Source: Myxococcota bacterium
Lineage (GTDB): Bacteria; Myxococcota_C; UBA6777
Assembly (NCBI GenBank): GCA_023150835.1
Contig: JAKLKB010000007.1
Coordinates: 23,115-87,114, forward strand
Length of the DNA: 64,000 nucleotides
Direction: 5' to 3'
This document shows positions 1 to 8,978 of the stretch, piece by piece. The first letter of the stretch is position 1. Each line of letters begins with the position of its first letter. The translations under genes and the position numbers were made by a program. The notes under the pieces are model-generated. The model ran no database searches, had not been told where the DNA came from, and saw nothing but the letters and a program-made list of their open reading frames with translations.

Positions 1-1197
1 ATCCATCAACGGCAGATCTTCATCCTCGATCGCCTCCGCAGCTTCGGCTTTTTTGGATCCCTCCACAGATTCCTTCACATCCGTAGATTCGGACGTTTTC
101 GATGATTCCACAGCTTTCGCATCTTCGGGCGTTTTCGATGCTTCCACAACCTCGGCCTCTTCGGACGATTTCGATGCCTCTACAACCTCGGCCTCTTCGG
201 ACGATTTCGATGCCTCTACAACCTCGGCCTCTTCGGACGATTTGTCCGTTTCCGAACAAGCGCGTTCGGTCGAAGGTTCGGCCTGTTCAGCAGGAGAAGT
301 TTGGGAAGAAGCTGAAGCACGGGATTTGTTTTTTTTGCGATGTTTGCGCTTTTTACGACGTTCCGTTTCTTCGAGCAGATGCTTTTGGGCGTCTTCGGGC
401 GATGGATAGGGCTGTTTGTCGTGGCCTTCAAGAAAGAAAAAGGTGGAGTGGTCAGGAAAACGAATGGCATCGATCAGGCCGGATTGGAGGGCTTCTTGTG
501 GAGAGAACACGCCACGATCGAAGATCGCAGCGATCTCTTCGGTGGTGCGTTGTTTGCTTTTTGCGATACGCTCGAAACAGAGCGCCCGATAATCCGCGAT
601 CAGCTCGTCGAGATCTTGGCGATTGGTTGCGGAAGGATAGGCGCGTGTAAACAGTTCGGGGGCGTTTTTGTGTTTTCCCTGCTGGATAAAGTCAGGTTTG
701 ATCCCGAGGTGTTGGAGCATCTCTCCAAAAAAGAAAGGAGCGAGTGCGGGGCTGTGCAAAAAGACGGGTGCAGCAGGAGATATCACCAGTTTGTCAGCAG
801 CGGTGGCCAGATACACTTCGCTGAGCGTGAGTTGTTTTGGGACGATCGCAACAGACTTTCCCGTATCACGGAACTTTTGAAGGGCGATGCGCAACTCTTC
901 GAGAGCAGGCCAGTCAGCTTGAAGGTGTTCGATGGTGCAAACAATCCCTTTGACGCGATTGGATCGACCGATAGCTTCGAGAGATTCGCGCCACTCGTCA
1001 AGGGTCAGATCTAGGGCCTCGCCCCTCCAACGCTGCAACAAGCTCAGATGATGCCATCGAGGAAGCGTTTCGCGGAGGTTGACCATCAGCAACCGCCCTG
1101 TCTTGGGCGGAAAGAATGTGCGTATCACATTAAAAGGAAAGAAGAAGATCGTGCGCAAAAGATTCCAGATCAACAAAACGGGCCATCGCAGCAACAT
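1..1197 (-). CDS. sppA: SppA-like signal peptide peptidase (family S49), 3' end outside window
   Basis: Membrane-bound serine protease of family S49, which degrades signal peptides left in the inner membrane. The gene runs off the left edge, so only about 399 N-terminal residues are visible. Residues 1-28 are one hydrophobic anchor. YLATAADKL at about 129-137 is a typical S49 segment. GKHKNA, with Lys177, corresponds to the E. coli GTYKSA context that holds the catalytic lysine. FSPQEAL followed by GLID at about 230-240 normally closes the first S49 domain. From about residue 285 the chain becomes Lys/Arg-rich and then Glu/Ala/Ser/Lys-rich with 36-bp repeats. The second domain, which carries the serine nucleophile in long SppA proteins, would lie beyond the edge. 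The ATG at 1197 was chosen because GAGGTGA precedes it; an ATG at 1233 has no such site. The family call comes from motif recognition only. Confidence 0.8.
   Translation of the reverse strand, partial: MLLRWPVLLIWNLLRTIFFFPFNVIRTFFPPKTGRLLMVNLRETLPRWHHLSLLQRWRGEALDLTLDEWRESLEAIGRSNRVKGIVCTIEHLQADWPALEELRIALQKFRDTGKSVAIVPKQLTLSEVYLATAADKLVISPAAPVFLHSPALAPFFFGEMLQHLGIKPDFIQQGKHKNAPELFTRAYPSATNRQDLDELIADYRALCFERIAKSKQRTTEEIAAIFDRGVFSPQEALQSGLIDAIRFPDHSTFFFLEGHDKQPYPSPEDAQKHLLEETERRKKRKHRKKNKSRASASSQTSPAEQAEPSTERACSETDKSSEEAEVVEASKSSEEAEVVEASKSSEEAEVVEASKTPEDAKAVESSKTSESTDVKESVEGSKKAEAAEAIEDEDLPLMD
131..238 (-). repeat. 36-bp tandem repeat in the SppA linker (3 units)
   Basis: Three consecutive 36-bp units, the last two identical, encode the 12-residue motif EASKSSEEAEVV on the minus strand. 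They lie in the charged linker of the SppA-like protein, after its first catalytic domain. The unit length is a multiple of three, so gain or loss of units keeps the frame. Confidence 0.85.
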
Positions 1198-1349
1198 GCA
1201 CTTCACCTCAACAAGCAGTCGAACGCCCAACATCGGACACACGACGCGAAGCCCCCTTGATAAGCACGAAACACAGACCACACAAGATCGATCGTCGATC
1301 AGAGAACAAAGATCGGGAAGGGATAGGGAAAATGTCTGATCTGAGAAGA

Positions 1350-3941
1350 TTATGGGCGTGCAGGGGGCAGCGGAACAAAGAGTAGACTTTGGTTTCCATG
1401 CGCATCGATCAGGGCTCCCTGTGGAAGCGGCGTGATGGATGTCGGGAAACTATCGATCGCAAGGCGCTTGCGGATCTCTTGGCGGGATGGGTCAAACAGC
1501 AAGAGTTGGTTTTTGTAGGGGTCCGTCAGCAAGAGATCGCGCCCGTAGGGCTGCATCCGCCCCGAAAACAGGTCAAGCATCACGGCATGATCGAGATTGT
1601 TTTGCGGATCGATCAGCGCAAAGGCATCGATCTCGTAAATTCGGCCAAGCTGCGTCAGCAACGAAAAGCGCTGGTTGGAGCGTTTCAACAGTTGCTGTAA
1701 ACCGCTTTGGAGGCCGGGAAGTACGAGCTTTCGAGAGGGTTCGATCGGCTTGGTCGACTGTGCAGGGATCGGATACAAGGCAAGAAGCCGAGAGGCGGTG
1801 TCAAAGGTCAAGAGATAGAGCTGTTGTTGGTGTTCAAAAAGGCCGATCCCTTGGACTTGTAGATTCATATACTTGGCAGTCAAGCGCAGATGATCGAGAA
1901 AAAACAAGCGTGCAGGGTGTGTGTCTTGAAGAAATCGAAGCCGCGTCAACGAAGCGTCCCGACAATGCAGCAAGTACAACGTGCCATCGTTCAATTCACC
2001 GTCGCAGATATCTTGTTCTAGTGTGACAAACTGGACGGGTAGATCGGGATCTTGGAGCGAACGCACTCCCACACGACGCAAGGACTGATCGACAAAGACA
2101 AGATGATCTTTGTAAAGGCGAACCCATGCAGGTGTCGGGATCGAATCGATCGACTTCGGAAAGTCTTTTCTGCGCAGATCCAGCGCCAAAAGGCGTTGCG
2201 ATTCTTGCTGAAAGAGCCACACATAGGGCGTTTGAGAAGTTGCATCGGCCACCAAGGGCGTATGCGAAAACGTCCCCCATCTCCATTGCAAAAACCCCGA
2301 ATGTTCCGAGAAAACAAACGATCGAAGCGCTTTTTCATACTGCAAGGCTGCAAACACATGCGTTCCTGCAAGGGCGATCGGCGTACTCGGCTGGCGATAA
2401 AGCAACGGGAAAGAGTCTCTCGGCATCAACTGCGATCTTACATCCAACGAAAGGGTCGATGCCTTCGGAACCAACGAAGGTCGATGCAAAGAAAGGCGTT
2501 GGGTGGTGGTCTGCTGTTGCAAGTCGATCACAACAAGTTCTTCGCGATCAAGCATCGACAAGATGGCGGTGTGTCCGAGCAGTTGGATATGCCGAGGCGA
2601 AGTTCCTTGCGGGACAGAGAGATAACGCGGTGGGGTGTCGTCGCGCAAAGGAAGAGACCGAACCATGATGTTGTTTTCGGACGCGCTAAGTGTCACAAGA
2701 TAATGCGCATTGACGGCCATCTCCAACGGTTGTCGGTGTGTGCTGCGTGTCACTTCGGTGGTGATCTGCTCCGAGGCGATCGGCTCTTTGCGCGAGAGGT
2801 TTGGCGCGATGCGAAACGAAGAGATATCGTTGGAAAGGGCATTCAACACAAAAAACGATCCGTCCAAGTGCGCGAGGCGCACAGGGCCTTCTCCCACCGG
2901 CATCTTGAGCAAGACCGCCAGTTGTTCGTCACGGGGGTGCAGAAACAAGACCTCGTGGGTATCAAAACAAGCCACGACGAAACTGTCGCCCCAAAAACGC
3001 ACCGCGCTCGGCTGTTGGCAAGGAAGAGAAAAGCCCTTTGCAGGGGAATGTACACGCCACGGATCCTGCCGAAGCGCAGAAGCAAAGTCGAGCCAATGTA
3101 GACGAGCGGGCTGCACACAAAGGATCGCCGCCTGTGTACCAAACAGCGCAAGATCACGAGGCTGACAGTCTTTGGGCAGATCGAATGTTCCGATAGATTG
3201 GGGATATCCGACACGCAGATCCACAAGTCGCAAGGCAGGCGGAGAGGTTTGAAGCAAAAGAAGCTGCTGGCCATTGCTGTGCATCTGTAGAGGGAAAGCA
3301 GGCAGCGAAAGCACCGTCGGGAGTTGGTGAAGACGGCTTAATTGGGGAGTTTGTGGCGTTGTATCGGGCCGGCGAGGAAGTTCGGGGAGGCCATTTGTTG
3401 TTGGAGCAAGCCAAGGATACGCAGAGGAGGGCGTCGAAGGAAGCCATGATTCGGGGAGAACAGGCGGAGGCAAAGGAAGATCGAGGGGAGGCGGCAAAGC
3501 ACACAGCGCGTACAAGGGAGGTATCCCCTGCTGCAACGAAAGATCGGCGTAAGCCGCCGATGGCATGGTTCGCGTCCATCGCTGCCGAATAAACCCGATG
3601 GTCGGACCGTTCGAACTCCCCACAGCCTGTTTGGAAAAAGCTTCGACCAGCAGATCCACGTCCCCCAAAGGAAGCTGCGGTAAAAAGAAGTCCTCGACTC
3701 CAAGCGGAACTTCGACAGCCCGTTCTCGCAACAGCGGGGATTGCGTAGCACGTTCCCCCTGACAAGTCGTGATCTGGACACGCAACCACCGAACTTGATC
3801 GGAGTGGAGTTGTATCCGTAAGCGCGGATACATCGTCTGTATCTGCTCTACAGGCGCACAGCCACACAACCACAACAGCCACACACACAAACAGAGCCAA
3901 CCGCCCCACCACGAGGCTTTCCGCAAAAACGCACGCATCAT
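1350..3941 (-). CDS. large lipoprotein with predicted beta-propeller (YVTN-like) fold
   Basis: Predicted lipoprotein of 863 residues with no recognised enzymatic domain. The N-terminus has basic residues, a Trp/Leu-rich hydrophobic stretch and the lipobox LCGC with Cys28, so it should be anchored to a membrane after export. The rest has recurring strand-like segments of the type VDLRVGYPQSIGTF, a spacing typical of YVTN or NHL beta-propellers. Two propellers would fit the length. A Pro-rich stretch at about residues 145-200 separates the anchor from this part. I chose the ATG at 3941; an in-frame TTG at 3947 and an ATG at 3938 are alternatives, and Shine-Dalgarno support is weak for all. The gene is divergent from the TPR-like gene that follows. 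A surface scaffold or ligand-binding role is inference. Confidence 0.7.
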   Translation of the reverse strand: MMRAFLRKASWWGGWLCLCVWLLWLCGCAPVEQIQTMYPRLRIQLHSDQVRWLRVQITTCQGERATQSPLLRERAVEVPLGVEDFFLPQLPLGDVDLLVEAFSKQAVGSSNGPTIGFIRQRWTRTMPSAAYADLSLQQGIPPLYALCALPPPLDLPLPPPVLPESWLPSTPSSAYPWLAPTTNGLPELPRRPDTTPQTPQLSRLHQLPTVLSLPAFPLQMHSNGQQLLLLQTSPPALRLVDLRVGYPQSIGTFDLPKDCQPRDLALFGTQAAILCVQPARLHWLDFASALRQDPWRVHSPAKGFSLPCQQPSAVRFWGDSFVVACFDTHEVLFLHPRDEQLAVLLKMPVGEGPVRLAHLDGSFFVLNALSNDISSFRIAPNLSRKEPIASEQITTEVTRSTHRQPLEMAVNAHYLVTLSASENNIMVRSLPLRDDTPPRYLSVPQGTSPRHIQLLGHTAILSMLDREELVVIDLQQQTTTQRLSLHRPSLVPKASTLSLDVRSQLMPRDSFPLLYRQPSTPIALAGTHVFAALQYEKALRSFVFSEHSGFLQWRWGTFSHTPLVADATSQTPYVWLFQQESQRLLALDLRRKDFPKSIDSIPTPAWVRLYKDHLVFVDQSLRRVGVRSLQDPDLPVQFVTLEQDICDGELNDGTLYLLHCRDASLTRLRFLQDTHPARLFFLDHLRLTAKYMNLQVQGIGLFEHQQQLYLLTFDTASRLLALYPIPAQSTKPIEPSRKLVLPGLQSGLQQLLKRSNQRFSLLTQLGRIYEIDAFALIDPQNNLDHAVMLDLFSGRMQPYGRDLLLTDPYKNQLLLFDPSRQEIRKRLAIDSFPTSITPLPQGALIDAHGNQSLLFVPLPPARP

Positions 3942-4180
3942 ACCCAAGCAACCTACATCCCAAAAAGGAAGAACACAACGAAGACAAACCTTGCGCTTTG
4001 GGCGGTGTTGTGGTTAGGTGTGAAACATCCGCCTTGTCGTGCAGTTCTCGCCCTTGAGGGTAATCAAGCCGATCCAAGGGGTCAAGGGAGCGCACAAAAA
4101 CGCGACCGTAGCGATACGTCGCCGACGAGGTGGGTGTGAGGTTTGTTTTTCGCATTGATTTTTGGGGCATGAGGTTAGAG

Positions 4181-5212
4181 ATGCTTTGTCGATTCATCCC
4201 ACAACAAGCTCGTCTCCTTTTGTTGTTTTGCTCGTTCCTTGGTCTTGGGCTGCCCTCTTCCACTCCCTGCTTTGCCCAAGCAAATCGCGACTTTGTCACC
4301 AACCCTTTCCTCAACAAGGGATTGACGCTTTACAACGATCAGCGTTATCCCGAAGCCACACAAGAATTTCTCAAAGTCGCCACAAACAACCAATACGCCG
4401 TCAGAGAACGCAACCAAGCTCTCAAATACCTCGCCTTCATCCAACTGCTTCAACGCAAACCCAGCACAGCCCGCGATCACTTCATCGAAGCCCTCAAAAA
4501 TGATCCCAATTTTGAACTTGATTCCGTTCTCGATCCCCCCAAGTTTTTCGCCTTTTTTCAACTCGTTCGCAAAGACTTTTTGTCGCGCCGCCAAGTCGTG
4601 ATCGAAGATCGCTCCCCCACCGAACTCCCCACCGCACAAACCCTTTCGCTGCGCTTTGCGGTGCGCGACGAATTCCAAACCGCCAAGCGCTTTACGGTGT
4701 TCTATCGCGTCGAAGGCAGCGGCCCTTACCAACAAGGCAACCCCACCCTGATCACCGCACAACGCCTCCAAAAAGAACACACCACACAACTCGCACAACA
4801 AATCTTACAGCGTAGCGACTCTTTCTCTTCTTTTGCGTGTGCTGCCCTCTGCCAAGCCACCCCTGCGGTCACAAAGGCTTACGGCTTCGATGTCCCCACG
4901 CTCACTCCTCCCGATCCCACCGCAGCATACTTCGTCGAATACTACATCGAAGCCTACGACACCCAAGGCCGAACCATCGCAACACTCGGCAGTACAAGTG
5001 ATCCCAAACGTGTAAAACGCACCTTGCCCACCACAGGAAACACCAACTACCCCAACTCCAAAGCCACCCCTTTCTATCAAACATGGTGGTTTTGGACTGT
5101 CGTCGGTGTTGTCGTCGTGGGCGGCGTTGTCGCGGGGGTTGTCGTCGGAACCGCCCCCAAACCGATCCCTCCCGCCACCACAGGAACTGTGATCGTCACC
5201 ATCGTTCGTTAA
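4181..5212 (+). CDS. exported TPR-like protein with C-terminal membrane segment
   Basis: Protein of 343 residues of unknown function. Residues about 1-33 form a signal peptide (basic start, Leu-rich core, probable cleavage near CFAQ-AN). The following 100 residues (FLNKGLTLYNDQRYPEATQEF and the next repeat) look like two or three TPR helix pairs with the usual Gly, Tyr and Ala positions. A beta-rich middle with VFYRVEGSGPY follows. Near the C-terminus a Trp/Val/Gly-rich hydrophobic segment at about residues 305-325 looks like one membrane span, so the protein may be held in the envelope with its TPR part in the periplasm. I chose the ATG at 4181 because GAGG lies 6 bases upstream; the frame is open further up (ATG at 4169, GTG at 4130) without better signals. 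Confidence 0.7.
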   Translation: MLCRFIPQQARLLLLFCSFLGLGLPSSTPCFAQANRDFVTNPFLNKGLTLYNDQRYPEATQEFLKVATNNQYAVRERNQALKYLAFIQLLQRKPSTARDHFIEALKNDPNFELDSVLDPPKFFAFFQLVRKDFLSRRQVVIEDRSPTELPTAQTLSLRFAVRDEFQTAKRFTVFYRVEGSGPYQQGNPTLITAQRLQKEHTTQLAQQILQRSDSFSSFACAALCQATPAVTKAYGFDVPTLTPPDPTAAYFVEYYIEAYDTQGRTIATLGSTSDPKRVKRTLPTTGNTNYPNSKATPFYQTWWFWTVVGVVVVGGVVAGVVVGTAPKPIPPATTGTVIVTIVR

Positions 5213-5295
5213 ACTACGCGGCCTTTCTCCAAGCGCCTTTTGTGATCGTGGACGCGGAGAAAACGGCTTTTAAAGACATCGGCTAGGGAAAGAAG

Positions 5296-5763
5296 ATGCT
5301 TACGAGATATCGTTGTGTTGTTTGGTTGTTGGGCCTTTTGGCGTGGGTTGGCTTGGGTGCTTGCGCACCGATGGCTGAAGCCCCCGAGGTCGCGATCCGT
5401 GTCGGGGAGCTTCAAGATGGCGTCAACAGCGTGACGCTGTGGATTATCGCTCCCAATTATCCGGGAAGTTCGTCTGTTTCTTGCCAAGATCTACTCGATC
5501 GCAAAACGGTCTTTGATGCCAAAACCTTCGATCAAAAGAAAACCAAATCCGCCATCATCGCTTTCGGTCAGCAAGAAAGTGTGACGAGTACGATTGAAAG
5601 CATCCTGCCCGGAAACTACCTCTTTGTGGTGGGCGGCTACAAAGATGGCTTGCAAGAACTCCCCAACCTGCGCTATATCGGCTGCCAAGAAGCCAAGGTC
5701 GAGGTCGGCAAGAAGCTTGCCCTATCGATCTTTTTGGCGATGGTACCTGTAGCAAAGCCCTAG
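5296..5763 (+). CDS. small lipoprotein, unknown function
   Basis: Protein of 155 residues with a clear lipoprotein signal: MLTRYRC, a hydrophobic core, then LGAC with Cys23. The mature part holds only two further cysteines (in SVSCQDLL and YIGCQEA), which could form one disulfide, and a beta-rich pattern such as TLWIIAP and GNYLFVVGGYKDG that suggests a small Ig-like or carbohydrate-binding-like sandwich. I do not recognise a family. It starts at an ATG preceded by AGGGAAAGAAG and lies 83 bases after the TPR-like gene on the same strand, so the two may be co-transcribed. Confidence 0.7.
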   Translation: MLTRYRCVVWLLGLLAWVGLGACAPMAEAPEVAIRVGELQDGVNSVTLWIIAPNYPGSSSVSCQDLLDRKTVFDAKTFDQKKTKSAIIAFGQQESVTSTIESILPGNYLFVVGGYKDGLQELPNLRYIGCQEAKVEVGKKLALSIFLAMVPVAKP

Positions 5764-5784
5764 TATCGGGCGACTTGGATTTCG

Positions 5785-6555
5785 ATGACACGTTATCGCT
5801 CCCCTGCCTTTTGTTTTTCTAGCCATGCGCATCCTGACGCTCCTGTCCACCTTAAAGATGTTCAAACAGCGATATTCCGGGGACTTTGGATCTTTATCGT
5901 CTGGTGTGTTCTCTTTGGACTCTTGGGATGCCGCCCGATACTGCGCACCCAAGAGCAACTACAAGGCGCCCCCCCCGCACGTGATCTGCTTGCGGCCTAC
6001 GTCTTGGATCAACTTCAAACACACCCCGCCAAGTATTTTTCGGTCGGAGGTGTGCGTCTTGGCGATCCCAAAGAACGCGTAGAAGCGCTTTGGGGAAAAC
6101 CTTCCCGCCAGACGGGCGATCGTTCAACGTGGGGAGATGCCGATGGAAATCCCCTCTACTCCGTTCTTTGGAAAGAAGTGGTCACTCGCGTCAGCGCACA
6201 ATCTCCCCCAAAGCGCGAAAGTCTTGTGGTGCAAATCGACCTTTTTCCCGCTTGTTCCTCCGTCCTCCATCCCGACAACCGCGTGCTTCTTTCCGAAGCC
6301 ATCCGCCAAAGCGCTGTCCGTCAAAAACTCTTTGCCGCCATCCCCTTTCCACAACATACCCGACTGGCCAAGCGCTTCTTTTATCTTCAGCGCGGGTGGG
6401 CGGTCGTTTTGTTCTCTGAACTGATCCCCTCACAACAAAAGATCCCTTACGTTGTTCGTCTGTTTTTGGAAACACCCACAACCCCACTCCGCCAAGGCAC
6501 TTCACAGGCGAAACCCACCCAACAACCCCAAACGCACGTCACCGCGAGACTTTAA
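5785..6555 (+). CDS. predicted lipoprotein, unknown function
   Basis: Protein of 256 residues. A hydrophobic stretch ending in FGLLGC (Cys49) looks like a lipobox, but it is preceded by a long 30-residue N-region, unusual for a signal peptide. No alternative ATG, GTG or TTG lies closer, so either the long N-region is real or translation starts at a rare codon. The mature part contains GGVRLGDPKERVEALWGKP, which resembles short periplasmic domains (SmpA/BamE-like) in which a Gly-x-Ser/Arg-x-Gly/Asp segment is followed by a helix and WGxP. That match is from pattern memory and is weak. The gene lies 21 bases after the small lipoprotein gene and is probably in its operon. Confidence 0.6.
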   Translation: MTRYRSPAFCFSSHAHPDAPVHLKDVQTAIFRGLWIFIVWCVLFGLLGCRPILRTQEQLQGAPPARDLLAAYVLDQLQTHPAKYFSVGGVRLGDPKERVEALWGKPSRQTGDRSTWGDADGNPLYSVLWKEVVTRVSAQSPPKRESLVVQIDLFPACSSVLHPDNRVLLSEAIRQSAVRQKLFAAIPFPQHTRLAKRFFYLQRGWAVVLFSELIPSQQKIPYVVRLFLETPTTPLRQGTSQAKPTQQPQTHVTARL

Positions 6556-6675
6556 CACCGCGTATCCCCAACAGGCTTCCCATCCTTCCCTCTCGCTCAC
6601 AGGTTTGGCGTACAAGATCCGCCTTGCTTCGATGGGCCGATATCTGCCCAAATAAATGGGCCTTTGAGGTTTTTG

Positions 6676-8868
6676 ATGAAGATCGTATTCGCGACTAGCT
6701 TGGTCGGAAATGACCGTTTGATGCGCGCTGAAGCGCTACTCCGCTTTTGCAAAGAACAAGGACACGAAGTCTTTCTCGTCACGCGCAATCGTTTCGCCGA
6801 CGCATGGACACCCTCTATCCTTGAAACCTTTCAGATCGCCATCCCTCGACACTGCCCCCCCGAAGAGATGGCCGCAATGACCCTTGAAAAAAACCGCGCA
6901 CTGCTCGGAAGAATGGACTATTTTCGCCCGCTGTGCGCGATCATCGACGGCGAAGACTTTGTAGGAAAAGTCGCACAACGACTGAACATCCCGACTGTCT
7001 GCATCGATCCCAAACACGCTTTTGAAACCACCCGCCTCAGCATCACACTCCCTCCCTTTGCCCTCGAACAACTCCGCTCCTTGCGCGAAGAACTCCGTCA
7101 ACGCAGCTTTGAACCCCGCTGGTTTCTCTTGCCTGTCTTTTTCGATGCCCTACCGATCCGCCCCGAAGTGTTGCTTTGTCAGCCGATATCCACCTTCACC
7201 GATACCCCAAACACCGACACTTCTGACGAGGGGTGGCTGCTTTTGGTCGGATGGCAAGGCGTTGAAGAAGATGTCCGCCCTTTCCTTGAGCAGCAGATCC
7301 GCGTCCGTGTCCACTACCCTGTCCGCCTCGAAAGACCTCGCGAGATCAAACAAGAAGAATCCCTTGATGGCGAAGGAGCCGCTATGCGCAGACGGCGCTC
7401 AGCCCCCCTCTCCCGCTCTCCCGAAGAAGAAGCCGCTGCCGCACGCGCCATGCTCCCCAACTCCGATGCCTATGTTTCTTATTCCGTCGCCAACGCCGAA
7501 GCTTGGCAACAAGATCTCCCCCGCGCCAAAGCCGTGATCCTGCAAGGCGATGCTTCTCAACTTGCCGATGCCATCGCTCTACAAAAACCCACCCTCGTCA
7601 TCCCACAAAAAGATCACTTCGAACAATGGGTTTGCGGCCAATACATCGAAAAAATGGGCGTCGGTGAAACACACACCAAACTCAATCGCACCGCCCTCGA
7701 CGGCTTCCTCGAACGGCTCGACCGCTACAAAGACAAATTACATCAACTCCCCCCAAGCAAATCTCCCAAGATCACCCACGCCCTCCAAGAGATCTTGACC
7801 ACCCTCCAATCCGAAGCCACCGCACAACCCCGCCAATCCGAACGCTTCCCCTCTTCGCAACGAAACCGACCCACAACCCGAACCAACACATCCCCCACCA
7901 CACACACAGACGGCTCCCCACCAGAACGCCGCACACCTCGACAAGACGGCGATTCACCGAAACCTCGGACCTTCCGCCAAGATGGCGATGCCCCGAGACC
8001 TCGGACCTTCCGCCAAGATGGTGATGCTCCAAGACCTCGGACCTTCCGCCAAGATGGTGATGCTCCAAGACCTCGTTCTCCCCGCCCTGATGGTGATGCT
8101 CCGAGACCTCGGACCTTCCGCCAAGATGGTGATGCTCCAAGACCTCGGACCTTCCGCCAAGATGGTGATGCTCCGAGACCTCGGACCTTCCGCCAAGATG
8201 GTGATGCTCCGAGACCTCGGACCTTCCGACAAGATGGTGATGCTCCGAGACCTCGGACCTTCCGACAAGATGGTGATGCTCCAAGACCTCGTTTCTCCAA
8301 TAGAGAGAACGCCCCACGCCCACGGGCTGAGGAAGGGCGGCGCCCCGCATCTTCGGAACGCGGAGAACGCGCAGGCTCCATCGAGGTGTGGCGTCCTCCC
8401 TCGAAACAAGCCGACGAAACGCATTCCACAAACCAACCCCAGACAGCAGGTGGCGAACGGCTGCCACGCCGCAAAAACACCGAAGGTTCGGGCGAACAAA
8501 AGCCTTGGCGCAAAAACACCGAAGGTTCGAGCGAACAAAAGCCTTGGCGCAAAAACACCGAAGGTTCGAGCGAACAAAAGCCTTGGCGCAAAAACACCGA
8601 AGGTTCGGGCGAACAAAAGCCTTGGCGCAAAAACACCGAAGGTTCGGGCGAACAAAAGCCTTGGCGTAAAAACACCGAAGGTTCGGGCGAACAAAAGCCT
8701 TGGCGTAAAAACATCGAAGGTTCGGGTGAACGAAAGCCTTGGCGTAAAAACACCGAAGGTTCGGGTGAACGAAAGCCTTGGCGTAAAAACACCGAACCAA
8801 AAGAAACAAGCGAACGAGGAGCACCCAAACCCAAACCTCCGAAACGTACCCTCCCGCGAGACGAATAG
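6676..8868 (+). CDS. GT-B-type glycosyltransferase (MurG/UGT-like) with two repeat blocks at the C-terminus
   Basis: Protein of 730 residues. The first 400 residues resemble GT-B glycosyltransferases: MKIVFATSLVGNDRLMRAE at the N-terminus corresponds to the acceptor-side Rossmann start, and GDASQLADAIALQKPTLVIP followed by DHFEQWVCGQYIEKMGVG is the typical nucleotide-sugar donor-side motif. The sugar and acceptor cannot be told. From about residue 421 the chain is low-complexity: ten 12-residue units (FRQDGDAPRPRT type), a short linker, then eight full 13-residue units (WRKNTEGSGEQKP type). The tail is strongly basic and probably disordered. The ATG at 6676 has GAGG 6 bases upstream; a TTG at 6664 is less likely. 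Long antisense and shifted ORFs over the tail are by-products of the repeats. Confidence 0.75.
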   Translation: MKIVFATSLVGNDRLMRAEALLRFCKEQGHEVFLVTRNRFADAWTPSILETFQIAIPRHCPPEEMAAMTLEKNRALLGRMDYFRPLCAIIDGEDFVGKVAQRLNIPTVCIDPKHAFETTRLSITLPPFALEQLRSLREELRQRSFEPRWFLLPVFFDALPIRPEVLLCQPISTFTDTPNTDTSDEGWLLLVGWQGVEEDVRPFLEQQIRVRVHYPVRLERPREIKQEESLDGEGAAMRRRRSAPLSRSPEEEAAAARAMLPNSDAYVSYSVANAEAWQQDLPRAKAVILQGDASQLADAIALQKPTLVIPQKDHFEQWVCGQYIEKMGVGETHTKLNRTALDGFLERLDRYKDKLHQLPPSKSPKITHALQEILTTLQSEATAQPRQSERFPSSQRNRPTTRTNTSPTTHTDGSPPERRTPRQDGDSPKPRTFRQDGDAPRPRTFRQDGDAPRPRTFRQDGDAPRPRSPRPDGDAPRPRTFRQDGDAPRPRTFRQDGDAPRPRTFRQDGDAPRPRTFRQDGDAPRPRTFRQDGDAPRPRFSNRENAPRPRAEEGRRPASSERGERAGSIEVWRPPSKQADETHSTNQPQTAGGERLPRRKNTEGSGEQKPWRKNTEGSSEQKPWRKNTEGSSEQKPWRKNTEGSGEQKPWRKNTEGSGEQKPWRKNTEGSGEQKPWRKNIEGSGERKPWRKNTEGSGERKPWRKNTEPKETSERGAPKPKPPKRTLPRDE
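7936..8295 (+). repeat. 36-bp coding minisatellite, 10 units
   Basis: Ten contiguous 36-bp units encode (F/P)R(Q/P)DGD(A/S)P(R/K)PR(T/S/F). Units differ mostly at synonymous positions such as ggc/ggt and aga/cga; units 1 and 5 are the most divergent. The block is in frame with the glycosyltransferase gene. Confidence 0.95.
8464..8796 (+). repeat. 39-bp coding minisatellite, 8 units plus a partial one
   Basis: Eight contiguous 39-bp units and a truncated ninth encode PWRKNTEGS(G/S)E(Q/R)K. This is a second, unrelated minisatellite in the same gene, 168 bases after the 36-bp block. Confidence 0.95.
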
Positions 8869-8978
8869 GCCGAAGAAGCAAAACACGACAACCCAACAAG
8901 GGCGCTGTCTATGGCCCGATGTTGGCGGCCCACCATCGAACCTCGCATCGAAATAAACCAACAGAAAGGTCAAGTATC

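Noticed and set aside
340-1014. 224-codon plus-strand ORF at the left edge
   Set aside because: The minus strand over the same bases reads as an S49 peptidase with recognisable motifs, so the plus-strand frame is its shadow.
7743-8973. Four long ORFs (324-401 codons) on both strands over the glycosyltransferase tail
   Set aside because: They exist because repeat units of 36 and 39 bp keep all frames open. They have no start signals and no family likeness, and the forward frame continues a recognisable enzyme.
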